A stretch of 13,425 nt of DNA from an uncultured Collinsella sp. (GTDB lineage Bacteria; Actinomycetota; Coriobacteriia; Coriobacteriales; Coriobacteriaceae), in NCBI GenBank assembly GCA_900549455.1, contig UROM01000042.1, positions 1-13,425 on the forward strand. The letters are read 5' to 3'. Made by a program: the position numbers and the translations under genes. Under the pieces are notes generated by a model. That model had not been told where the DNA came from. It was given only the letters and a program-made list of their open reading frames with translations, and did no database searches. Shown here one piece after another: positions 1 to 6,942 of this stretch; within the stretch, counting starts at the first letter, position 1; each line of letters begins with the position of its first letter.

Positions 1-11
1 ATAAGAGACAG
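1..11. other. Nextera transposon-end remnant (assembly artefact)
   Basis: ATAAGAGACAG is the last 11 bases of the 19-base Tn5 mosaic end used in Nextera libraries. In the reading frame of the following gene it would place a stop codon at 2-4, immediately before codons that match RNase Y. It is therefore not part of the genome. Genomic sequence begins at about base 12. Confidence 0.9.
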
Positions 12-304
12 ATGCCGTCTCTGCTTCTCGTCCCGGCGCCCGTCGCGAGTCGGCCGAGAACTACATCAAGCGCCTTGAGAAGCTCGAGGAGATCGCTAAC
101 TCTCACGATGGCGTCGAGCGTACCTATGCCATGCAGGCCGGTCGCGAGGTTCATGTCATGGTCCAGCCGGACAAGATCTCCGATGCCCAGTCCACGGTGC
201 TTGCGCACGATATCGCCCATCAGATCGAGGAAGAGATGGAGTATCCCGGTCAGGTGCGCGTCGTCGTGATTCGCGAGAGCCGCGCTGTCGATATCGCTAA
301 ATAA
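12..304 (+). CDS. rny: Ribonuclease Y, C-terminal fragment (5' end missing)
   Basis: This is the end of RNase Y, the membrane-anchored endoribonuclease that starts turnover of many mRNAs in Gram-positive bacteria. The frame begins with DAVSASRPGARRES and continues through ENYIKRLEKLEEIANS, MQAGREVHVMV and DIAHQIEEEMEYPGQVRVVVIRE. This is the conserved stretch that follows the HD catalytic domain. The transmembrane helix, coiled coil, KH domain and HD motif lie upstream and are absent because the contig ends here. The stop TAA is at 302-304, and the next gene starts one base later, which suggests translational coupling. The rny, spoVS and miaB genes are also near neighbours in Bacillus, which supports the identification. 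Confidence 0.93.
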
Positions 305-305
305 C

Positions 306-1391
306 ATGAACGACGCGAACGAGCTCATCTCATTTATCGCGTCGATGTCGGGGGAGGGCAACCTTCGCGTCGAGGAGAACCTTGGCGAGGGGTATGTCCG
401 CCTCCGCGTTTCGGAGGCCGAGCGGCGCCAGGCAAAGCACGACATCCAGCATGTCGAGGATATTGTCATCGAAATGCTGCGTAACGCTCGTGATGCCGGC
501 GCCGATAAGGTCTATCTCGCCACGACCAAGGAAGATGGCGTCCGTACGCTCGTCTTTCTGGATAACGGATCGGGCGTGCCGCAGGATATGCAGGAGCGCA
601 TCTTCGATGCCCGCGTTACCTCCAAGCTCGAGAGCATGAAGATGGACCGTTGGGGTGTTCACGGTCGTGGTATGGCGCTGTTCTCTATCAGGCAGAACAC
701 GGATGAGGCACGCGTTGTTACATCGGGCGTCGATTTGGGTTCCGCATTTAAGGTGTGCGTTGCCACCGATCGTTTGGGCGAGCGAGCCGACCAGTCGAGC
801 TGGCCTCAGGCGGTTAAAGACGAAGACGGTCGCTATGTATGCGCTCGTGGCCCTCACAACATCATTCGCGCTGCGTGTGAGTTTGCCCTCGAGGAGCTGC
901 GTGGCTGCGATGTGTATCTGGGCTCTCCGTCCGAGATTGCTGCGACCCTGTACGCTCAGGCTTCGAGCCGTCTCGATACGTCGCGCTTGCTCTTTATCGA
1001 TGACGAGTGCGAGCTTCCGGTTATCGATCGCTTGGGCCTTGCCTCTGATGCCGAGGACTTTATCCGGATCTGCTCCGGGCTGGGTCTCGAGATGTCCGAG
1101 CGCACTGCCCACCGTATTCTGTCGGGACAGATTAAGCCCGTCCGCGGCGTGACCGCGCGTCTGCTGCGCGAGCGCGATTCCACCTCGCATGCGCCGGCTC
1201 CCGTCGATCTTGCCAAGGACCGTCGAGGCCTTCGCATCGCCAAGGATGACATGGCTCAGTTTTCGCGTGCTGTCGAGCGTGACTTTAACGACCTTGCCGC
1301 CCGGTATTACCTCAATCTGTGCGGCGACCCTAAGATTCGCGTTTCGCGTGATCGCATCACGGTGACGTTCGATCTTGCCAAAGAGGAATAA
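306..1391 (+). CDS. GHKL-fold ATPase with MutL-like motifs, function unknown
   Basis: A 361-residue protein whose first 150 residues carry the Bergerat ATP-binding fold. The N box is EMLRNARDA (residues 56-64, Glu56 and Asn60), the G1 box is DNGSG (86-90) and the G2 box is HGRGMAL (119-125). The stretch DARVTSK before the G2 box resembles the ATSK segment of MutL rather than a histidine kinase, and no phosphoacceptor or receiver domain is visible. Residues 150-361 match nothing I recognise. They include a possible helical stretch near 250-300 and a basic segment, and could be a partner- or nucleic-acid-binding part. Start ATG 306 lies one base after the rny stop with no good Shine-Dalgarno sequence, so it is probably translated by coupling. 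ATP binding is well supported. The biological role is unknown. Confidence 0.8.
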   Translation: MNDANELISFIASMSGEGNLRVEENLGEGYVRLRVSEAERRQAKHDIQHVEDIVIEMLRNARDAGADKVYLATTKEDGVRTLVFLDNGSGVPQDMQERIFDARVTSKLESMKMDRWGVHGRGMALFSIRQNTDEARVVTSGVDLGSAFKVCVATDRLGERADQSSWPQAVKDEDGRYVCARGPHNIIRAACEFALEELRGCDVYLGSPSEIAATLYAQASSRLDTSRLLFIDDECELPVIDRLGLASDAEDFIRICSGLGLEMSERTAHRILSGQIKPVRGVTARLLRERDSTSHAPAPVDLAKDRRGLRIAKDDMAQFSRAVERDFNDLAARYYLNLCGDPKIRVSRDRITVTFDLAKEE

Positions 1392-1397
1392 AATCTT

Positions 1398-1415
1398 TAC
1401 CGAGTCCGCTCGGTA
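1398..1415. other. Short perfect hairpin between ATPase gene and spoVS
   Basis: TACCGAG and CTCGGTA form a perfect 7-bp inverted repeat around a 4-base loop, seven bases after the ATPase stop codon. No T-run follows, so it is not a typical intrinsic terminator. It could stabilise the 3' end of the upstream message, act as a weak terminator, or be a protein-binding site in front of spoVS. Confidence 0.4.
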
Positions 1416-1465
1416 CGATACAGTTATTGCAGTTAAAACGTACTTTTAAACGCAGGAGTTTCTTC

Positions 1466-1783
1466 ATGGATTGCCTGAAGGTATCAAGCAAATCATCGCC
1501 CGCGTCCGTTGCCGGCGCCATTGCCGGCATGGTCAAAGATGGCGTCCCCGTCAACATTCAATGCGTCGGCGCTGGCGCCGTCAACCAGGCCATCAAGGCC
1601 GTCGCCATTGCGCGCGGCTTTCTGATTCCGACCGGCTTCGATGTCTCCTGCGCGCCGGTGTTCTCCGACATTCTCATTAACGGGGAGTCGCGCACGGCAA
1701 TTCGTCTCTCTATCTACGTTCACCAGATTAATCGGGCTGCTATGGATAGCGTCGTCATGGACGATGTTAAGCCTGTTGCGTAA
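1466..1783 (+). CDS. spoVS: Stage V sporulation protein S family protein
   Basis: A 105-residue SpoVS (Alba-like fold) protein. The signature runs from LKVSSKSSPASVAGAIAG (residues 4-21) through IQCVGAGAVNQAIKAVAIARG (31-51) to INGESRTAIRLS (71-82). In Bacillus subtilis SpoVS affects septation and spore coat formation, and the family also occurs in non-sporulating bacteria, where its role is unclear. ATG 1466 is chosen because AGGAG lies seven bases upstream (1454-1458) and the product then begins like family members. An in-frame ATG at 1427 lacks this support. Typical members have about 86 residues, and this one has an extra C-terminal tail of about 20 residues. The position after rny agrees with the Bacillus order. 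Coriobacteria are not known as spore formers, so a sporulation role should not be assumed. Confidence 0.92.
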   Translation: MDCLKVSSKSSPASVAGAIAGMVKDGVPVNIQCVGAGAVNQAIKAVAIARGFLIPTGFDVSCAPVFSDILINGESRTAIRLSIYVHQINRAAMDSVVMDDVKPVA

Positions 1784-1848
1784 GCGAGCCATCTGCACGC
1801 TCGTAGCACCTATGCGCCCCGTCGATACCATCGTTAGGATGTAAGCTC

Positions 1849-3219
1849 ATGGACCAGCGTTCCGTACGCGATATTCTTGCCGGTAAAACCTACTTTATCC
1901 GCACATTCGGCTGCCAGATGAACCAGCACGACTCCGAGCGCGTGAGTGGCCTGCTCGATTCGTTTGGCTGTCTTATGGCGCTCGATCCCGAGCATGCCGA
2001 TATTGTCGTGTTCATGACGTGCTGCGTTCGCGAGGCTGCCGATACGCGCCTCTATGGTCAGTGCAATTCCTGCAAGAGCCTTCCTCCTTCGCCTTCGGGT
2101 AAGCGCGTGGTCGCCGTGGGCGGCTGTATCGCCCAGCGCGATGGCGAGGGCTTGCTCACCAACGTCGATAACGTCAACGTCATTTTTGGTACCCATTCCA
2201 TTGCTCACGTGGCCGAGCTCATTGCCGAGGCATTTTTGGATGGCAAGCGCCATATCCGCACGAATGAGCACGAGGATACCGACGCCATGAGTATGCCGTG
2301 GCATCGCGAGACGCAGTATCACGCATGGGTGCCCATCATGACGGGCTGCAACAACTTTTGTACGTACTGCATCGTGCCATACGTCCGTGGTCGCGAGAAG
2401 AGCCGTCCCTTCGAAGAGATTGTCGACGAGGTGACCGGGCTCGTGCGTCAGGGCGTGCGCGAGATTACGCTGCTGGGCCAAAACGTGAACTCCTACGGTC
2501 GCGATCTCTTTGGCAAGCCGCGCTTTGCCGACTTGCTGCGCGCTGTGGGCGATACGGGCGTCGAGCGTATCTTTTTTACCTCTTCGCATCCTAAGGATCT
2601 GCTGCCTGAGACCATTGACGCCATGGCCGAGACACCTGCCGTCATGCCGCAGCTCCACCTGGCCGTTCAGTCGGGTTCCACGCGCATCCTTAAAGAGATG
2701 AATCGTCGTTATACGCGCGAGGATTATCTGGGTCTGGTCGATCGTATTCGTAACCGTATGCCCGATATTGCGCTTTCGACCGACATCATCGTGGGCTTCC
2801 CGGGCGAGACCGAGGAAGACTTTGAGCAGACGCTCTCGCTTGCCGAGACGGTTCGTTATGCCCAGGCCTACACGTTTATTTACTCCAAGCGCGCCGGTAC
2901 CCCGGCAGCTGAGATTTATGATCCCACCCCGTATGAGGTTATCCTTGAGCGCTTTAACCGTCTGGTCAAGGTTATCGAGACGACGGCTCACGAGTATAAC
3001 CAGGGCGAGCTTCACACCGTGGTGCCTGCGCTTATTGAGGGTACGAGCAAGAAGAACGACGCTGTTCTTCTGGGGAAAAGCCCCAAGAACCAGACGGTGC
3101 ATGCGCCGATTCCCGCTGGCTATAGCATCGATCAGCTCGTCGGCAAAATCGTCGACGTTGATGTTGATGTCGCCAAAACGTGGTATCTGTCTGGCTCCGT
3201 CGTGGGCGAGCCTCGCTAA
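1849..3219 (+). CDS. miaB: tRNA-2-methylthio-N6-dimethylallyladenosine synthase MiaB
   Basis: A radical-SAM methylthiotransferase that converts i6A37 to ms2i6A37 in tRNAs reading UNN codons. The N-terminal UPF0004 domain has the three cysteines that bind the auxiliary [4Fe-4S] cluster: Cys22 (FGCQMN), Cys58 (TCCVREAA) and Cys93 (GGCIAQ). The radical-SAM motif CxxxCxxC is at Cys167, Cys171 and Cys174 (GCNNFCTYC), followed by PYVRGREKSR. The C-terminal part from about residue 385 looks like the TRAM RNA-binding domain. At 456 residues the protein is full length. Start ATG 1849 is preceded by AGGA about ten bases upstream. The stop TAA overlaps the miaA start (TAATG), so the two enzymes of the pathway are probably made together. 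MiaB acts after MiaA in the pathway although it is encoded first. Confidence 0.96.
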   Translation: MDQRSVRDILAGKTYFIRTFGCQMNQHDSERVSGLLDSFGCLMALDPEHADIVVFMTCCVREAADTRLYGQCNSCKSLPPSPSGKRVVAVGGCIAQRDGEGLLTNVDNVNVIFGTHSIAHVAELIAEAFLDGKRHIRTNEHEDTDAMSMPWHRETQYHAWVPIMTGCNNFCTYCIVPYVRGREKSRPFEEIVDEVTGLVRQGVREITLLGQNVNSYGRDLFGKPRFADLLRAVGDTGVERIFFTSSHPKDLLPETIDAMAETPAVMPQLHLAVQSGSTRILKEMNRRYTREDYLGLVDRIRNRMPDIALSTDIIVGFPGETEEDFEQTLSLAETVRYAQAYTFIYSKRAGTPAAEIYDPTPYEVILERFNRLVKVIETTAHEYNQGELHTVVPALIEGTSKKNDAVLLGKSPKNQTVHAPIPAGYSIDQLVGKIVDVDVDVAKTWYLSGSVVGEPR

Positions 3220-4157
3220 TGTTTTTCACCGGTGCAAGCCTTTCTGCCGTAGCGATTGTCGGTCCGACGGCGGTCGGCAAAAGCGATGTTGCCGACCGCC
3301 TGGCCGCTCGTCTTTCGTCCGAAGTGTTGTCTTGTGACGCGATGCAAATCTATCGTGGCATGGACATCGGTACGGCCAAGATGATGCCCGAGGAGTGCTC
3401 GGTGCCCCTGCGCCTTGTCGATATCGTGGATCCGGGCGTCGCGTATTCAGCTGCGCTCTATCAGACGGATGCCCGGGCGCATATCGAGCGTTTGCTTGGC
3501 GAGCAACGTCTTCCGGTCTTTTGCGGCGGTACGGGCCTGTATCTCAAGGCTGCACTCGATGAAATGGATTTTCCTTCGGGAGAACTCGAGGACGAACGCC
3601 GCACGGGCTATCAGGAACTTGTCGAGCGTATTGGCGAGGAGGCGCTGCATGCCCTGCTTGCCGAGCGCGATCCGGAATCTGCTGCCGTGATTCATCCCCA
3701 TAACGTGCGTCGTGTGATTCGTGCGCTCGAGATGCATGATGACGGTGTGTCGTATGCCGAGCAGAAGTCGAAATTCAGCGTCCCGCGCGAGCGTTATCAT
3801 GCCTTGTGGTTTGGTCTGACGCGTAGCCGTGAAGTGCTCTATGAGCGCATTAACATGCGTGTCGACCTTATGTTTGAGCAGGGGCTGGTTGATGAGGTCC
3901 GTGGCCTTATGGACCAGGGCTTGGGTGATGCGCTCACGTCGATGCAGGCAATTGGTTACAAAGAGATTATCGATGCCTTGCGTGGCGCTATTACCATGGA
4001 TGAGGCCCGTGAGCTTATCAAGATGCGCTCACGTCGCTATGCCAAGCGCCAGCTTTCCTGGTTTAAGCGTGACGATCGCATTGTTTGGTTCGATATGGAT
4101 GAGTTTACGATCGATGAGGTCGTTGATGATATCTGCCGTCGTATCGAGGCTGTCTAA
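3219..4157 (+). CDS. miaA: tRNA dimethylallyltransferase MiaA
   Basis: A 312-residue enzyme that moves a dimethylallyl group from DMAPP to N6 of A37 in tRNA and so makes the substrate of MiaB. The P-loop GPTAVGKS is at residues 15-22. The segment SCDAMQIYRGMDIGTAK (38-54) contains the catalytic Asp40, and GGTGLYLKA is the next conserved block. The C-terminal QLSWFKRDDRIVWFD segment is also typical. Start ATG 3219 overlaps the miaB stop by one base. An upstream in-frame GTG at 3180 would lie inside the miaB coding region and is less likely. The gene ends in another TAATG overlap with hflX. In the usual SADSMQ motif the second Ser is Ala here, which is a small deviation. Confidence 0.96.
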   Translation: MFFTGASLSAVAIVGPTAVGKSDVADRLAARLSSEVLSCDAMQIYRGMDIGTAKMMPEECSVPLRLVDIVDPGVAYSAALYQTDARAHIERLLGEQRLPVFCGGTGLYLKAALDEMDFPSGELEDERRTGYQELVERIGEEALHALLAERDPESAAVIHPHNVRRVIRALEMHDDGVSYAEQKSKFSVPRERYHALWFGLTRSREVLYERINMRVDLMFEQGLVDEVRGLMDQGLGDALTSMQAIGYKEIIDALRGAITMDEARELIKMRSRRYAKRQLSWFKRDDRIVWFDMDEFTIDEVVDDICRRIEAV

Positions 4158-5446
4158 TGGCACGTTTTCCCTTGGTCTCTACGGCGCCTGAACCTGAGCG
4201 TGCCGTCTTGGTTGGTGTTGAGTGGCGCGATAATGCCTGGCCGCTCGACCGTTCGCTCGATGAGCTCGAGCGCTTGGCTCACACTGCTGGAGCCCAATGC
4301 GTGGCACGCTTGTCGCAGCGCCTGGTCAAGCCCTATCCCAAATCGTTTATCGGCTCCGGCAAGGTCGAGGAGCTGTGCGGTTTGGTTCATCGCATGGATG
4401 CGGATGTTGTTATCTTCGACGACGACCTGACTCCTTCACAGCAGTCCTATCTTGAGAAAGCCGTGGGCGAACCGGTTAAGATTATTGACCGTACGGCGTT
4501 GATTTTGGATATCTTTGGCCTGCATGCCCAGACGCGTGAGGGCCGCTTACAGGTGCAGCTGGCACAGTTGCAGTATCTGCTGCCTCGTCTGCGAGGTATG
4601 TGGAGCCATCTTGCTAAGGAACAGACGCGCGGCGGCATTGGATCACGTTTTGGCCAGGGCGAAAGCCAGCTCGAGGTCGACCGTCGCCTGATTCGCAATA
4701 AGATCGCAGCTCTTCGACGCGAACTGAAACAGGTTGAACAGCGTCGCGACGTGCAATCGAAAAGCCGTATTGAATCGCCGGCGTTTCGTGTGGCGTTGGC
4801 TGGCTACACCAATGCCGGTAAGTCGACGCTGCTTAATCGATTGACGGGATCCAAGGTACTTTCGCAGGATAAGCTGTTTGCCACGCTCGATCCTACGACG
4901 CGCTCGTACCGTTTGCCCGGTGGCCGTGGCATGACGATTACCGATACCGTCGGCTTTATTCAAAAACTGCCCCATGGCCTGGTCGACGCTTTCAAATCTA
5001 CGCTTTCCGAGGTGCTCGGCGCCGATTTGATTCTTAAAGTCGTGGATGCTTCCGATGAGGATTACGAGCGTCAGCTCGAGGCGGTTGATCGTGTCCTTGA
5101 CGAGATTGGTGCCGGTGAGCGCCTGACGCTTACCGTATTCAATAAAATTGATCTGCTCGATGGCGTTGACCGCTTGAGCTTCCGTCGGCGCTATCCCGAG
5201 GCGGTGCTGTTCTCGGCTCAGACGGGTGAGGGTCTTGATGACTTAGTCGACCGCATCGCTCGTGAAGCGGCCGCTACGGACGTGTTGCTCTCGGCCGATA
5301 TCCCGTATCTAGAGGGCGCGTTAATCACGCTCGTGCACGAACAGGGAACCCTTCTGCACGAGGAATACCTCGAGGACGGCGTTCGTATTGTGGCAAAGCT
5401 TCCGGCCCGTATCGCACCGCGTCTCGAGCGTTACCGAACAGAGTAA
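4157..5446 (+). CDS. hflX: Ribosome-associated GTPase HflX
   Basis: A 429-residue TRAFAC-class GTPase of the Obg-HflX family. HflX binds 50S subunits and, in studied bacteria, splits stalled or stress-arrested ribosomes. The N-terminal HflX domain contains SFIGSGKVEEL (residues 63-73) and VVIFDDDLTPSQQ. The middle segment has RTALILDIFGLHAQTREGRLQ and the glycine-rich GGIGSRFGQGESQLE, followed by a coiled-coil-like helix (about 174-206). The G domain has G1 GYTNAGKS (216-223), ATLDPTTR, G3 DTVG (263-266), G4 NKID (329-332) and G5 SAQTG. The start codon overlaps the miaA stop. The miaA-hflX order resembles E. coli miaA-hfq-hflX, but hfq is absent here. The last 16 bases overlap the 3' end of the convergent gene on the other strand. 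Confidence 0.95.
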   Translation: MARFPLVSTAPEPERAVLVGVEWRDNAWPLDRSLDELERLAHTAGAQCVARLSQRLVKPYPKSFIGSGKVEELCGLVHRMDADVVIFDDDLTPSQQSYLEKAVGEPVKIIDRTALILDIFGLHAQTREGRLQVQLAQLQYLLPRLRGMWSHLAKEQTRGGIGSRFGQGESQLEVDRRLIRNKIAALRRELKQVEQRRDVQSKSRIESPAFRVALAGYTNAGKSTLLNRLTGSKVLSQDKLFATLDPTTRSYRLPGGRGMTITDTVGFIQKLPHGLVDAFKSTLSEVLGADLILKVVDASDEDYERQLEAVDRVLDEIGAGERLTLTVFNKIDLLDGVDRLSFRRRYPEAVLFSAQTGEGLDDLVDRIAREAAATDVLLSADIPYLEGALITLVHEQGTLLHEEYLEDGVRIVAKLPARIAPRLERYRTE

Positions 5447-6135
5447 ATCAGCTCCAGCACGCCTAAGATAACGGGTTGATGAAGCAGGTAGAACGGCAGC
5501 GCATGGCGTCCGAGGCTTGCGAGCATCGGGATGGGATTCTCATAGGCCCATGCTGGCGCTTCAAGGTTTGCTTTTTGTGCCGTGCGGGCGGCAAAGAAGC
5601 CTGCGAGGTACATAAATAAGAAGGGTATGAGCGGATAGTAATCACCGGAGACAAATTCTGGACCTGGGAATCCCAGCCAAGCTAGATAGGGGATAGGGTA
5701 GACCGCTTTAGGAATGCTCCAGGTACAGGCAAAGAGTATGAGGCAAATTGTTATACCCCATACTGTCGGCACCCTATCGAGAACCGGGCGCGCGAGTGCA
5801 ACAATGGCGGTGCATGCCGCCATGCAGAAAATGATGCCGAAGTTCACCGAGTCATCGACTGAGACGAGCGTCGTTGCGACCCATACAACTAAAGCGGCAG
5901 CGGCATATTTGACGGCACGCTTGATGTTGTTGCGCGAGAGGGTGCACATCCAGCCGGCAATAAACAAAAATACCCAACTGATGCTGGCACGCCAGATGTC
6001 CTGGAAGATGGTCTGGGTAAACCAGGGCATCTTCCAACCATATAGGTAGGCAAGGTCGTAGCAGGCATGAAATCCCGCCATCGACAGCATGGTAAACCCG
6101 CGAATAGTATCAAAGACAGTGATGCGTTTTTGCAT
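5431..6135 (-). CDS. DUF1624/HGSNAT-like integral membrane protein
   Basis: A 234-residue polytopic membrane protein with about six or seven hydrophobic segments. The N-terminus, RITVFDTIRGFTMLSM followed by FHACYDLAYLYG, matches the DUF1624 domain related to heparan-alpha-glucosaminide N-acetyltransferase. In that family the conserved His after the first helix (His23 here) is implicated in transmembrane acetyl transfer. A conserved-looking HALPFYLLHQP block near the C-terminus also occurs in membrane acyltransferases. The substrate is unknown. The gene starts within the lexA stop codon (TAATG overlap at 6133-6137), so it is very likely cotranscribed and translationally coupled with lexA. That would put it in the SOS-autoregulated transcript. 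Its 3' end overlaps hflX by 16 bases in convergent orientation, with no terminator visible between them. Confidence 0.82.
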   Translation of the reverse strand: MQKRITVFDTIRGFTMLSMAGFHACYDLAYLYGWKMPWFTQTIFQDIWRASISWVFLFIAGWMCTLSRNNIKRAVKYAAAALVVWVATTLVSVDDSVNFGIIFCMAACTAIVALARPVLDRVPTVWGITICLILFACTWSIPKAVYPIPYLAWLGFPGPEFVSGDYYPLIPFLFMYLAGFFAARTAQKANLEAPAWAYENPIPMLASLGRHALPFYLLHQPVILGVLELIYSVR

Positions 6136-6779
6136 TACGAAAACCGGCGCATCAAACCGACGACCTTGCCCAGAATCGTGGGATTCGTCGCGTAGATGGG
6201 CTCCATGGTGTCGTTTTCGGGCTGCAGACGAACGCGTCCCTGCTCCTTGTAGAATGTTTTGACCGTTGCAGAGCCATCGATCATAGCCACGACAATCTCG
6301 CCATTCATGGCACTCTTCTGCTCACGAACGATGATGTAGTCGCCGTTATAAATGCCGACGTTAATCATCGAATTGCCGTGGACCTCGAGGATAAAGGACC
6401 CCTGGTCCGTTGCGATCTCGGTTGGGATGGTAAAGGTGTCTTCGATATTCTGCTCGGCAAGGATGGGAATCCCTGCAGCGACTCGGCCTACGAGAGGCAG
6501 CGATACGGTGCCACGGGGCGCCGCGGGCTCATCGGACTTTGAGATGGAGACGGAAGATCCGTCCTCGTCAAAGAGCTCGAGAGCGCGAGGCTTGGTGGCG
6601 TCACGCTTGAGCAGGCCTCGTGCTTCGAGTGCGGAGAGATGCGCATGTACAGTGCTAGGGGAGGAAAGGCCCACAGCCGAAGCCATCTCGCGTACACTGG
6701 GCGGATAGCCCTTCTCCTGCTGATATTCCTTGATGAAGTCGTAAATTTGCTGCTGACGCTTGGTAATTTTGCGAGCCAT
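6135..6779 (-). CDS. lexA: LexA repressor
   Basis: The SOS repressor and self-cleaving serine peptidase, 214 residues from the chosen start. The N-terminal winged helix begins MARKITKRQQQIYDFIKEY, with the recognition region SSPSTVHAHLSALEARGLL (residues 39-57) close to Gram-positive LexA/DinR. The S24 peptidase part has the Ala102-Gly103 cleavage site in VGRVAAGIP, the nucleophile Ser137 in HGNSM and the general base Lys174 in ATVK. Start ATG at 6777-6779 is chosen because GAGAGGA precedes it by about seven bases and the product then begins like family members. Two earlier in-frame ATGs (up to 6809) would add an odd MFGMGREESL and run into an operator. The gene is divergent from a LysM protein and coupled to a membrane gene downstream. 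Confidence 0.96.
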   Translation of the reverse strand: MARKITKRQQQIYDFIKEYQQEKGYPPSVREMASAVGLSSPSTVHAHLSALEARGLLKRDATKPRALELFDEDGSSVSISKSDEPAAPRGTVSLPLVGRVAAGIPILAEQNIEDTFTIPTEIATDQGSFILEVHGNSMINVGIYNGDYIIVREQKSAMNGEIVVAMIDGSATVKTFYKEQGRVRLQPENDTMEPIYATNPTILGKVVGLMRRFS

Positions 6780-6803
6780 CAGGGATTCCTCTCTACCCAT
6801 ACC

Positions 6804-6815
6804 AAACAAATGTTC
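6804..6815. promoter_or_regulatory. LexA operator 1, imperfect, nearest lexA
   Basis: AAACAAATGTTC differs by one base from the GAAC-N4-GTTC consensus of Gram-positive LexA. It lies 24 bp before the lexA start codon on the minus strand, where binding would give autorepression. It starts exactly 28 bp before the next box. Confidence 0.72.
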
Positions 6816-6824
6816 TATTTTTGC

Positions 6825-6852
6825 TTGACAGGAACAACTGTTCGAAGATAAT
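6825..6852 (+). promoter_or_regulatory. SOS promoter of the LysM gene (sigma-A type)
   Basis: A perfect -35 TTGACA (6825-6830) and a -10 GATAAT (6847-6852) are separated by 16 bp. A perfect LexA box occupies the spacer and a second perfect box lies around the predicted start of transcription. LexA binding should therefore block RNA polymerase directly. The leader before the LysM start codon would be about 80 bases. I could not place the minus-strand lexA promoter with confidence. Confidence 0.75.
6832..6843. promoter_or_regulatory. LexA operator 2, perfect
   Basis: GAACAACTGTTC matches GAAC-N4-GTTC exactly, with a G following as in the longer CGAAC-N4-GTTCG consensus. It sits between the -35 and -10 elements of the plus-strand promoter and can also serve the divergent lexA promoter. 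Confidence 0.9.
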
Positions 6853-6859
6853 AATAACC

Positions 6860-6871
6860 GAACACTCGTTC
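6860..6871. promoter_or_regulatory. LexA operator 3, perfect
   Basis: GAACACTCGTTC, preceded by C, matches the LexA consensus exactly. It covers the expected transcription start of the LysM gene and begins 28 bp after operator 2. Confidence 0.88.
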
Positions 6872-6942
6872 CCGCGCTAGACTTTTTTGTCCCCGCGGCT
6901 TGATAAAACAGTTCTCGTCAAAACAAACGATAGGAGAACAGA

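Noticed and set aside
1834..3102. Long 422-codon minus-strand frame opposite miaB
   Set aside because: It is a codon-bias shadow of the GC-rich miaB gene. miaB has all family motifs and the antisense product shows none.
3180..3218. Upstream GTG start for miaA
   Set aside because: It would add 13 residues before the normal family N-terminus and lie inside miaB. The TAATG overlap start at 3219 is typical for the following gene pair as well.
6871..6900. CCGCG/CGCGG pairing in the LysM leader as an attenuator
   Set aside because: Only five base pairs around a long loop, and the T-run lies inside the loop rather than after the stem.
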